From assembly GCA_023014365.1 (NCBI GenBank), contig JAEBUN010000021.1:186001-250000 (forward strand): a stretch of DNA of 64,000 nt, given 5' to 3'. The notes below the pieces were generated by a model. It saw only the letters and a list, made by a program, of their open reading frames with translations. It was not told the DNA's origin and searched no databases. Origin of the DNA: Lepiota brunneoincarnata. Its lineage: Eukaryota > Basidiomycota > Agaricomycetes > Agaricales > Agaricaceae. A program made the position numbers and the translations under genes. This document shows positions 45,944 through 57,235 of this stretch, piece by piece. How positions within the stretch are numbered: the stretch's first letter is position 1; every line of letters begins with the position of its first letter.

Positions 45944-47412
45944 AAATACCTTGAATGCCGAGCATCGGACCCCGATCACCCAGGCTGAGGCCTCTTTCAT
46001 TGTCCTCGCGGCTTTCACCTACGTAGGGCGAGCTGGGGCTCGCAGATTCATCTTCAACCAAACTAGGTCGTCAATCTTTCAGCGGAAAGAGAATGTTGAA
46101 TCACCTTGCTCGAGCCCCAAAGACCCAGGGAAGAAGAAAGAATCCGGGGCATCGTACACTTGAATGAGATTAAATCACTAATCTCTCAAGGAATGAGGAT
46201 AAAAAAATCGCTAGACCTACGTTGTGGGTCATACATGTTGGGGAGGGGTGATCTCCGTGGGGTGCCTGGGGCCTTGTTGCCGTGGGCTGACTATGTTTGT
46301 ATCTGTTAGGGATGGCCACGGCTGTTTGAAGAGGGAACTGAGCAGCATGGGAATGGAACAATTGGCACCTCATGACTACCTGCGATTGTAAATGAGAGGT
46401 TAATGTGAGGAATACGATAGGTATGAGTGTGGAAAGTCAAATTTAAATCAAGAGCCATCGCCTTGGATAAGGAGGGACGGGGTCTCCGGACAGCTTTCAA
46501 AGCCGATTCAACCCAAGAAATGCGATTACTGACATTTCATGTCAGCTATACAATAATGAAAGTTCGGCCCCGGAGTTGGTATCATCCTAAAAATGTCACG
46601 GATTCAACTGGGCCTATACATGCCCCCGCCTATGCCATTGCACCCTGAAGCCAAGACCTGAGCCTACGATTACTGACCCCCGGTCCTGATTAGATGCAGT
46701 AGATCGGAATAGTGATCCCCATCGTTCCTTGTAAGTTACGGGCCAGTCTGTTCCCGGAGGAGAATTACCGGCGAGGGTCTTAAGAACTGAAGCGAGCGTA
46801 CAGCACAGTCAACCTGGAATTCTAAATCGAACGACCGCTATCACAGTACTAACGTTGGTTTGTACGTGCAACAAACGATCCTGTCTGATAGAAGGTGAAC
46901 ACGCTTTCAAATGACTTCCTCAGCCTATTAGACAGAACGGGAGGCTAAGCTTGCACGTTCAGGCATCACAGGAAAGAATTCACAGATCTATGTAGGGAAT
47001 ATTCCAATTATCACGAGCTTACTGCTCAGCTCACACTTCAATGTTGACGCGATAAGTTTGGTTGTTTCAGCTGATGATTTTCCCATGGGCTCTGTTCAGC
47101 TAACAGGAAAAGAGATGAATACCTCTAAGCTTGACTATAGTTGAATCGAGCATCTTGCGTCCATATATACGTCCCAGAAATCTGGAATACCCTCATCCAA
47201 GAACCAATGAATATTTCATAGAGTATGTTGAGTGTTTCCCTTCCGAAATAATGTGAGGGCGGAAACTCGCCTGCGTGCAGAATCCGTCCCTGCATCATAT
47301 TTTCATTTAGGTATTTAAGTAGCACATTTGTACTTAGATACCTCAGCTCCTAACGACGTGGGTGTCTCCGCTGCCATAAGACCTCCGATGGGCTACAGCG
47401 TAACCAGCCTGC
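45944..47412. other. 5' region of the NACHT gene, then non-coding DNA
   Basis: The first 200 bp probably hold the unresolved first exon of the minus-strand NACHT gene (candidate ATGs near 46,000-46,050). Beyond 46,200 no gene, RNA or repeat is recognised. Confidence 0.4.
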
Positions 47413-47600
47413 AGTTTCTTCCCTCAGTTTCACACACTCTCTCTCAGTCTCTCTTTCCAAAGTCTCTCACCCAACCGGAGTTGTACTTGTACCCAGTCTT
47501 ACGAGGTCGAGAAGACGAGCCCAGCAACCGTTTCGCCGGTTGCGCTCGTTTGTATCATTTTTGTTGCTAACGCGACACTCGTATTACAATAAATATATCT
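47413..47600 (+). repeat. R1 repeat, copy b (longest)
   Basis: It contains the pyrimidine-rich block TTCCCTCAGTTTCACACACT, the core shared with 35,840-35,903 and a tail ending CTCGTATTACAATAA. Its left part resembles sequence just before 40,016. It looks like an LTR remnant; boundaries are approximate. Confidence 0.6.
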
Positions 47601-47666
47601 TCCAGCTCAAAAAAACCCATTAACACAAATAAAATATGTCTCACATGCTTAAGCCATCATACCTCG

Positions 47667-49722
47667 CTAGTGATGGTGCATAATATTAGAGCGAGTATAC
47701 AAAAGAGTGGTTCTGGACGGGCTCGGTAAAGCGGGTACCTCGGTGCCAGCAGCAAGCAGCCACTCTCTTTCATCATCCACTAAATCATTCCGTCGGTAAA
47801 CCCCCGTGTCTTGGTAGGCTACTACCAGTCTCAGCATAACTTTCAAGGATCTAGCTATGGATTTACTTACAACCCCTGGAGGAGACTTGAGGGTCTCGGT
47901 ATGTATAGTTACCTGGAGGCGGTCATTGCCTGCCACTGTCCCAAAACCGTTCTCATGGTCCCTTGTTGACAGTGGTATGGAATGCCAATTGCCTGCTTCG
48001 GGGGTGGATGCCTTGACTATATGCTGACGGCTGTTCAACCTGTCGGAAGGATTCATCAGGAGAAAGGAATTAGGCAGTAAATCTGTAAACCTACGTCGCG
48101 AGTGCACTGTTCATGTAGACTACCCAGCTATATGTCAGTTACCTAATGCCATGCAAATAAGGGAGGGACATGCTTACGCTTGCTACTTAGGATCAGGCCA
48201 TAGCTAAAATATAGTGTTCCCGGCTTCGCGAAGAACTAGAACAATCCCACAAGGATCATCAGGATGGGACCATTGGTACAACCAACAAACATACGAGGAT
48301 CAGATTTACAGCAGCGCAAATCGCGGTCAACACTCCACGGTTTACGGCATAAACCATTAACCTGTTCAGCATGGAGTTTGTACTGGGAGGGGAGTATCCA
48401 TGTTTCAGACATTCGGCCGAACCCAGCCATCAAAGGTGGTTACTTACGCTTTGATACCGGACTTGCGCGCGCTTAGAGAACGCAGAAGGGATATTGTGAT
48501 TGCAGCGTCGCAGAGAAATGCCGCAGCACCCTGAATCGCGGTGGTGTTCTTTGTACAAGTGAAGATAAGCATATAACATCGCTTACTTGATTGTGCTAGA
48601 TTTACCTTTGTGTGGTCGAGATCCCTGAACGTCCCGTATTTCGTCCTAGGTACACACCGGGCGTCAATCGGTGTTCCTTCGACTAAGTAATAACTGACGA
48701 TAATACCGTCTGGGCTTTATTTGAGGCTGGTGTCAACAGTCCGATTGATTTTTCATAATCGAAGAAATCCTACCAATTCCGGCTCCTGGGATGCACATTA
48801 GAGTCGAGGACTATATCAGACGACAATGTAATCTTACCGATTTGAGTCAAAGCCAATAGTGACTGGGAACGGTCTTCGGGTTAGTAAATGATACAGTGCC
48901 AATTATGCGTGCCGAAGATTACAATTAAAACCGGTGCGAATAGGCTCCTCTTGTTTACTAGATTTGGATGAGTCGATCTGAATTAATCCATTCGAAAGGA
49001 TGACACTGACAGATGTGGACGCAGTGCGCGAAGTATCTGTGGACGCTTGTAAGCCGTAGACACGTGGCGAGACCGAAACTGAGCGGAGGCAACGCACACT
49101 TGAACAGTGAATGCGGATAGAAACTGTGGCGTAAAGTAAGAGGTGCTGCATATGAGAGGATAACCAAAGCCGCACATACCCCAGTTAACAGCATCATCTA
49201 CCACTGTATGATGAGCAAGCGGCAGAATTGAGATGCAGTCAAGTATTTACCGAATCCACCCTGCCTCTCAAAACATCAGTCGTCGAGAAATTGCAAGACC
49301 ACTTAGAGCTCACCAATAGACAATTTGGAGCGCAGCAAAGTTCCCAAAGTTCGTTATAACATAAGTATAAAGCGCTGCGACGTAACATATGGACTGAATG
49401 GTTTCAAAGACCCTAACCAGGAACATTAGTTGATCTAAGGTCAAGGCTTTGCACACTTAACGAAGCGCCTACAGCACGAGAACGACCTAAAACAATAGAC
49501 GCATTAAGAACTCAGGTGAATACTGCTACAACCTGTGCAATTTACGCACCATCGCTTTGATACCCCGATGGTCTTCTGTGTACCAATGGAAGTATAACCA
49601 TGCCTGAAGGAGGCCACACCCATATAGTCTTCAAAAGACCAACCCATCAAACAATGAGTTAGAACGAGCGACGGAAGGTTTACTACTCTCACATTGACTG
49701 TAGGAACAGGGTAATGAGCCAA
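47667..49722 (-). CDS. DUF6534-type multi-pass membrane protein, multi-exon
   Basis: An ordered set of exons carries the signature of this fungal membrane family: LYGCGLLQAWLYFHWYTEDH (about 49,545-49,640), CYVAALYTYVITNFGNFAAL (49,312-49,410), GAAAFLCDAAITISLLRSL with ARKSGIK (48,456-48,545), ATNSMLNRLMVYAVNRG and AAVNLIL (48,294-48,375), FFAKPGTLYFSYGLILSSK (48,180-48,240), LYMNSALAT (48,097-48,125) and LNSRQHIVKAST (to about 47,870). Introns between the last five are GT-AG and in phase. Exons between 48,900 and 49,260 and both termini are less certain; the stop at 47,667 assumes no further intron. Function of the family is unknown; proteins of this type have around seven membrane helices. 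No clear lesion was seen. Confidence 0.75.
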
Positions 49723-50370
49723 GAGCCGAAAGTCGGGTCGAGGGAGCCCATTGTGCTTGTGAGGCGGGATAGGGGTGTACCGATTTCGCTACTCCACCTC
49801 TTTAAAAACATTCGTTGCGCCTCATGTTTTGATCATCATACAAAATCAAGTATCATTGGAAATGGAGGAGTGGAGTCCTTCTTAAGTAAGACCCATTGCA
49901 AGGAAACAACGGTTGCCGGCCTTTTTTTGTCATAAACCCGGTTAAAAGATCGAGTGACACGATAGGGTCGTGGCAACGCAGAGGCTTCCTGATTGGGGCC
50001 AAAGTACGAGTTAATATTAACTTCCAGCTCCACTCCTACTCGGTGTAGTGTAAAACGCATCTGTTGATCAATAGCCTCGGGTTTGGATATATGTGCAAAT
50101 ACCGCAGAAGTTATGGTCTTCAGCAGTGACAGGCGTCAGATAAGGTTTATTTTTTTATGTTGTATGATAATGCATGTGCGACATTGTCAAGCTTGCAGGA
50201 AGTCAGTAAGTAGAAGCAATTTTTTTCTTACCCACAGCAACATCACGTGCTAAGCGGTAACGTGCGATTGACAGATATGGGGGGACTTATGCGGGTTTCG
50301 CCCTTGCGAAGGGGCTCATCAGAGGCTTAACCCCCAACTTGCCTTAGCTCGTGTAGCGACAGAATTAGAC
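49723..50370. other. Intergenic, promoter side of the membrane-protein gene
   Basis: No gene is supported. It lies upstream of the minus-strand DUF6534-type gene and ends at the pogo-like element. Confidence 0.35.
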
Positions 50371-50372
50371 TA

Positions 50373-51085
50373 CAGTCGAAGCTGTCATAACTGATAGCGG
50401 TCAAAACTGATAATCTGTCATAACCGATAGTTGGTGGTTGTGACCAAATTGGTTAGCCGGCGTTTGGACCCCATAACCGATAAATCTGATAACCAATAGG
50501 TAATTCGGGGGACCAAAACCGATAGGGACTTGCAAGACACCCATAATAGTGAATGGAATATTCTAGAATACAGGGTTCTGACCCTTAATAACAACCTTTG
50601 TATGATTTTTGTTGGCAATGAATTTTTTTGGTACCCATCATTCTACCCCACATTTGACACTGTCTGTACAGTTACTTTCTCAAAAATGACTACTATTTCA
50701 ATCAAAGTTCTCAAGAAGGGCTTGAAGTACTGAAGGAGGCAATTCTGATTCATCATGATTACCCTCAAGCTCAGGCAGCTATCTAACAGTTCTTAACTCA
50801 CTCTGAGCATGCAAAATCCAGCCAACAGCTTGATAATGCATTGAGAGCCTACAGCGGTGAAGTCTGGTGCACTCAAGCTGCTTCTCTCAAGACACATCTA
50901 TCACCGATTATTTCTCTTTGAAGGCTTGACTTCCAATGCTTTAGTATCCACGAATGATGTATTGCATCTCGAAAAATATTACATAATATTGAATTATTTT
51001 CCCTGCTTTTTTAAACCTGATAATCTGTCGTAACCGATAGCTCCAGGGTGTGACCAAGGCCTATCGGTTAAGAGAGATTCGACTG
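50373..51085. mobile_element. Non-autonomous pogo/Fot1-like DNA element, 713 bp
   Basis: The ends read CAGTCGAAGCTGTCATAAC and, inverted, CAGTCGAATCTCTCTTAACC, each next to a TA (50371-50372 and 51086-51087), the expected target duplication. Inside both ends lies a direct repeat with TGATAATCTGTC and TAACCGATAG. The middle carries a short coding-like stretch (LEVLKEAILIHHDYPQAQAA) with stops, probably a remnant of a transposase gene. No complete transposase fits in the element, so it would depend on an autonomous relative. Confidence 0.85.
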
Positions 51086-51087
51086 TA

Positions 51088-53831
51088 CCTAACTTAGGGT
51101 GGCTGTGGAGGGATATGAATCAATATATTAATTGATCTGCCAGACCGGCTAGCGCGCCGGGGTACCTCCGGGACCCCGTACAGGTAGGTAGAATAGTGGG
51201 GCTGGGCCTGGGGCACACCTCCCACTCGGACCCCTCATAACACGGTGCCTGATGAGAGGTCGGCCCACTGCGTAGTGTTTTACACCACGACTTTTTCGTC
51301 TGTGTGTGTGTGTGTAATTCCTCAGCTAAGCTCCTTACTTAAGCGTCAGGCCAGCCATCTCCGAGGATAGGGCAGCAAGCTGCGAAAGTGCGAGGTGCTG
51401 GAATTGAACCAAGACAGATATTTTAAATTTTAGGCAGACTACTATTATGTGTGTGAAACTCGGGCGAAGCGTGATACCGATTCTTCTAGTATATGTACAA
51501 CAGCTTTTGAGAACCGTGATCCAATCTGTCCAATCGACCGCTATCACGCAGAGACAGATTATTTTTCATTGTGGTAAGTTCGACAATGATGCTTAAACGT
51601 TGTAACAGAATTTGATCAGCGTCATAATGTCAGTATACTTCAATATTCCCACTTATTCCGCCAGGAAGGGGGGGGAGCTTTTCGGGCACTGAGTATATAT
51701 GATAAGGGGCCAAAGACCAAAGTAGAACTGACTTGAAGCGCCGACATTGGTCGCATCTTAGTTTGCTCAGTGATACATTTCTGAAGGAAAATACGGGGAG
51801 AAGCCCGTTCCCAGCGCCCGGACATTTGCCTGTAAATAGGCACATTATGGCGTGCCAACTTGTCGGGCAGCAACAATGTGTAAATCGGCATCATCGTACC
51901 GAGAGAGCTTTTTAGGCAGGTGATCAGGCCAGGCCGTCACGCACGGACCTAGGATCGTCAGAGGTAACGGCCGCTACCTACACCATTATGGGTCGATGAT
52001 TTCTGTCATCTCAGAGAGTGATTTTATCTTTACAAGGCGCGGTATTATTCCATAAATGTAAAATTGTCAATGCAGTTGTACTCTCATAGCCAAATTCGAT
52101 AGTGGTGTCAGGGGGTTTCGGTCTAACTTTAGCGTCTGTGCGTCCTTGGAGCACGACCGCCTTGATGCTGGGAAAATATTCTGCAATAATTATATAATGG
52201 TTCTGATAGGTTTTCGTATCAACGATACCGCAGATGTGTGAATGGGGGAATGCGAGGCGGGAAGTTGATGGGTACCACTCTAACCAATCAATCTACCCAA
52301 GAGGCCGTAGGCATAGACGCTTAGCCACCATTTTTATCATTGTAGAAAGAAATCGCATCAGCAAGAATGGAGAGTGGGTGGGAAACGACTATTTAGACAC
52401 GCCAGAATCTGATAGGACCCTCCCCTTGCTTCACGGACTGGGGGATTACAAGATCTAGCCAAGAACCGTGGACAGGCCAGGAAGGCAAGGGCCCACCAGA
52501 GGACATAATCTGGCTCTGTTGTCCGGAGTAGAATCCCAGAAATTGGTCTCGGGTTCAAATATAACCTAGATATCCGATCCTTCACCACCGTGGGCCCGCA
52601 GACCTGGCTTATACCAGGATTCGCACTTTTTCAACACGACATCTATTCGAATCAGCTATCTCATGTATAAGTTCCTGAGCCCCTCGAATAGACGTTGGTC
52701 CCATTCACTTTGTGGACCCCGCAAATCAACTCGTACTCAGTGACGTCTGCCCCCAAGTGGGCGTGCTTACAATTTTCAGTCCTCCGATTAGAGTCATCTC
52801 CATCCCAGAGACGATGCCGATCTTGATGCTTGGCCATGATTTCCGTCCCCTAAGTGGGGGTGACTGGCTTCCTACAGCACACAGGGCTGAAGAGCTAAAC
52901 AGATATAGAAATTGTCATCAGCCTCTTTGATGCCTTGGATCCAGAAATCTGTGGCCAAATCATCGACTTAGATCGAGTTGTCAGGGTACCTTCGTTGGTG
53001 ACGGAGAGTCCGCGTTTCTCCTGGATAAAAATGCATACAAGCACCTCTACATTACTGTCCAGACGGATCCAGATGGCAGCAGCGAAAGGTGTTCTAACTG
53101 CCGTGCCACGGTCATTACTGATGAAGCTTACGATCGCCCCGGCTCCCACAAGGACGCTACAAGGATAAACATACTTGTAACCAATTGTAGCATTATCAAG
53201 TGATACGTCAAGATGAATAAACAGCCGACTCTCAGGATCTCAAGCCTATGCACTTGCGCTACACCCCAATTGCGGGTTTGCTGTCCGCCGACGTTTGGAA
53301 ATGTTTTTGGTGGTGCGTCCATCCCCGAAATCCTCGAAAGCAGGGAGTATTCGGTCGGTACCCGGCCCGTGACGTGGGACCGTCCACTGCACACGGCCCG
53401 ACCGCGGTCGGAGGGCGGTAGCTAGTTAGCGTTGCGATCGTCTAACGGGAAAGCGGGACAACAGCAAAAGCAGGACAGGAACGAATGTTACGTTGGAACC
53501 TTGATTCTTGAGGACCTTGCTGGGTGGCACCGCCTTGATCGGGACTATTTCACTTCTTCTTCTCTCTCCATCTTCTTCCACTCAAAGAATTTCCCGCATT
53601 CCACGCTAAATTTACCACCCCGCAATCCCAACGACATTTTGTGGACACGTGGAAACCCCAGCAACCAACGCAATGACTTAAAATCAGTCAAATTGGAGAA
53701 CTCCCGGCTGCGTGGTTCTTCCTGATGATGGGGGCAGTAATCCCGCCCCATATATATACCAAGGAGCATATCCGTAGCGCCGTGGAGCCTTCCCTCGACA
53801 CATCGACTGTCAGACCTACCCTCGCCACATC
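51088..53831. other. Long stretch without a supported gene
   Basis: Contents are a (TG)n microsatellite at about 51,301-51,315, a GC-rich block at 51,140-51,260, and scattered open frames. A frame near 52,900-53,150 has some coding character on either strand but no motif or exon partners. The last 100 bp must hold the promoter of the MFS gene; a TATATATAC stretch lies near 53,752, about 80 bp before its ATG. Confidence 0.4.
53750..53760 (+). promoter_or_regulatory. Possible TATA box of the MFS gene
   Basis: A CATATATATAC stretch lies about 75 bp upstream of the ATG at 53,832, the only such stretch in the proximal upstream region. Position is plausible for a fungal core promoter; there is no other support. 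Confidence 0.35.
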
Positions 53832-56381
53832 ATGTCCGTCGAGGAGGGTATCGAGGAAAAACACGAGCACGGGTCCTCAGGATCCACAAGTAACGTCTCG
53901 GAGATTGATCTTTTCGCACTCCACGAGCTTCGGGCAGGTCGTCTCATTGTTGACCCTGAGTAAGTCGCTCTAACTTATACTCACCGATGGCGATATCAAC
54001 TCCGGGGTACAACCTCTCACTAGAGAGGCAAAAATCGAACTTGGTGAAGCAGTCGCAGCACGTCTGAAGCTAACAAAGGATGGGACCAAGGTGCTCTGGC
54101 CTCAGCCAACGGATTCACCCAACGACCCGCAGAACTGGACCGACCGTCGTAAAAGCTTGCAGCTGTTGATTATAACTCTGGCAGCGATCGTACCGGATTT
54201 TGTGGGGGGTATTGGTGAGCGTTATTGCGACTGATAGCAGAGAAGTCTGCTGCTAACAGGCATTCTAAAGGTATCGCATCTCTTTTCCCATTGGCCGAAC
54301 AATATAGCACAACCACAGGAGTAATTAACAATTTAACGACTAAGTAAGTCTAATGAAGCTTGACGTCGAAGTGTTAACCGGAGCGTATGATGGTTCAGTT
54401 GGAGTATTTTCCTCCTAGGTCCGTGAATACTTTCCTGTGATCCCCGAGTATGTAATCTCATCCTTCCCTGTCCAACAGGTTGGGGAACCCTTTTCGCAGT
54501 AATGATAATCCGCAGGTATGGTCGCCTTCCACTCCTATTCTGGTCCCAGGTGAGATTATGCCTGGCCTCCACTCGCATGCAACGAGCAATGTCAATAGTT
54601 TGGTGGCAGTTACTCGCATTGGGGTTCCAAGTCGGCGCTGCATTCGCTCCCAATCTCAAGACCTTCGCTGGTAATTTGGTCATTACTATTCCCCCCGGCT
54701 ATCCTGCTTATCATGCTTATTTAGCAATGCGGTGTCTAATTGCTTTCTTTGCGTATGGTTCTTCCACACTCTGGGGATTAGCTATGCTCATGCCCGGAAC
54801 AGAACAGCCCCACAAGCAACAGTAAGGACACTATTGCCACTCACTGCCCCCAATCAGAATCACCTGAACGCCTCGGATTTTGTAGGGCCTATACGTGGTC
54901 ACAGATTTATTTCCTTTCCACCTTCAGGCCCGGAAGGCAAGTGTTGGACGCCGCCTTGACTTTTGTCCACTCTCACACAAGTGTGGTGTCAGTTGAATAT
55001 ATGGACAATGGGATTTATCATATCCCCGTTCTTATCCCCGTTTCTCTTCGGGTTCCTAGTGGCCCGTACAACGTGGCGATGGGCATATGGGATCGGGGCA
55101 TTATATAGCCTCGTGGTGGTTTTATTCATTGCATTCTTTGGCGAGGAAACGTGAGCACGTGATCTATCCATGTGGTGCGTACTGAACATACATATGCCAG
55201 GATGTACGACCGCACTGTAAAACCGGTGCCCGAACCTACGACGACTGGCTTACGATACCATATCGAAACACTTATTGGCATAACTGGCGTCAAAATGTCC
55301 AAATATCGTATTTCTTGGACTGAATCTATTCTATCGCCTCTGAAGGTCGTCTGGAGACCTCATTTACTTTTGATCCTGGTATTTGAGGTGGGTGAAGCTA
55401 CCTCTCTGCGGACTGCAAGATGAATTCGTGACGGGTTTCCAGGCAATGGCTTTTGGCTTTAGTATCGGTGTCAATGTTCGCTTTCACCCTTATGTAGACG
55501 CATAACACGATTGACTAATGACAAGACAGGTCACAAACATCGTATTTCTCGGAATACCTGTAGAGGAAGGAGGATACGGTTATAGCCAATTCGCGATTGC
55601 AGGTAGTTATGCGACGCCTATTGTGGGAAGAATTCCATTTTCACACTGCTCATTCTCTCATCCGTCTTCTTCTCAAGGTCGCTGTGCTCCTCGGAGAGTT
55701 CATTGGCCGGTACATGAATGATTTCATCATGAACGTCAGTATCCGACGAAACCACGGTGTTTTCGAAGCAGAGAGTCGACTATGGTGCATAAATCTTTTT
55801 TTCTGTATCGGGCCAAATGCTGATATTGGGAATGACATGAAGGGCGTGTTATGTCGCGATGCCATTGTACGTCTGTGGGTACCTGACACTCGGGGCTGCG
55901 ATCCAGAAACATTTGAGCATCGGCGCTCTCATCATGGGATGGGGTATTGCAGAGCTCGCGGTGATGATCATCACAGTGGCCGTATACGCGTATTGTAATG
56001 ACTGCTTCCCAAAGCATCAGGGTGAAGTCAGTGCCCTAATCAACCTAGCGAGGACCCTGGGAGGTAAGGTTTCGAGGTTGTGCCATACGTCGGCTACGAC
56101 AGCTGACTTCCATCAGGATTTGCTATTACATACTTCCAAGTTCCATGGGCTCTGAAGAAGGGCGCAATTCAGCCTTTTGGAGTGGAAGCTGCGTAAGACT
56201 GACAGCCCCCTGCCCCGGAAAGGAAGGCTTACCATTACTCAGCATCGTCGTTGCGCTGTTTTTATTGGTGGTTCCACTCCTCCAACTCAAGGGTAGCAAG
56301 CTGAGGGTGCGTGGTATAATAATTATCTGGGAACTATCAGCTTCTGACTATCGGTCGTAGGAACGATATTCTCTGCATTAA
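53832..56381 (+). CDS. MFS transporter (DHA1-like), 18 exons, 533 aa
   Basis: Exons: 53832-53959, 54024-54214, 54271-54343, 54399-54418, 54479-54549, 54610-54670, 54725-54752, 54803-54821, 54886-54936, 54993-55150, 55201-55387, 55443-55475, 55530-55622, 55678-55784, 55843-56063, 56117-56192, 56243-56306, 56361-56381. All phases agree. The N-terminus is cytoplasmic (MSVEEGIEEKHEHGS), then helices begin with LLIITLAAIVPDFVGGIG and NWSIFLLGWG. The loop after helix 2-3 has RRYGRLP, the MFS signature; later blocks include LNIWTMGFIISPFLSPFL, LLGEFIGRYMNDFIM, and HQGEVSALINLARTLGG. One intron (54,937) uses a GC donor (AAG|GCAAGT). It should export or import small molecules at the plasma membrane by proton exchange. 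The neighbouring reductase suggests a link to its product. Confidence 0.9.
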
Positions 56382-57235
56382 TTTATGACTTAATTGGTGA
56401 TGTTACGACGACGGAGTAATAGTACTGTAGGAAACGTTGAAGGAAGAGCATTACCATTGCACCAACACGCCTTTTTATTTCATAATTGTTCCCTACATCC
56501 CTTCATGCTTGGGCTTTCCTTGAGCTGACTCATTTGGGGGATTCACCTGCATAAACCAATACTGAAAGCATCAACTGTACCACTGGCTCAGCTCTAAGCG
56601 AGAGTGTGAAATTCCAGGGATTCCTATACAAACCTTATACGGTTACATCAACAAAGGTAGTGAGACCCGTATGTGATACCCACTCTGAAATGCGATGATT
56701 CTATACTGTCAAACCTCGACAACGATCCTCACCCAAAACGGATGATACCCGGCTTGCCTTTCATTGACCACAAAGACATGGAGGCTACACAGCGACCTCT
56801 TCTGATGTCATCGTGCATGAGGCGGAGGCGCTGCGGCCAATAGGTGGGCACAGAGAGACCGACAGTTGGACCACCTCCGTGCCTAAACTATTGGACATTC
56901 CGCAGCATTCTGACACGGAACGAACGCCTATGGATAGGGTTCAGATACGACTACTTGGCGGGCTAGATGGAAGATATTCCGTATTTCCAGAGGGTGACCT
57001 AGTCAACAGGTCGCTCCTGACATCGTATATAGCAATGATTGATTCACACACAAGGCGCTTCGACGGATCACGGCTTTCTTACAGACAACCCACCGGGCTC
57101 GTCGGAAAGGACCCCGGGAACCCCCGTGGAGTGTGCATCTGATGCTTCTCTTCTCATCATCACCTCATCAAGGAATACAACGGCTCAATATGTTCTCAGG
57201 TCCTAGCCAGACTCTAACATCTCTACTATCTGCTG
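56382..57235. other. Intergenic region between transporter and reductase
   Basis: About 850 bp without a supported gene. An open frame at 56,813-57,142 has an ATG but no motif and looks compositional. It must contain the MFS terminator and the promoter of the reductase; I see no shared motif with the MFS promoter that I would claim. Confidence 0.4.

Noticed and set aside
51399..51420. tRNA T-arm-like sequence (GAATTGAACC) on the minus strand
   Set aside because: No D-arm, anticodon arm or acceptor stem can be paired at the right spacing.
54419..54447. Exon giving an in-frame TGA in the MFS gene
   Set aside because: A different exon at 54,399-54,418 fits phase and restores the conserved family block, so the gene is intact.
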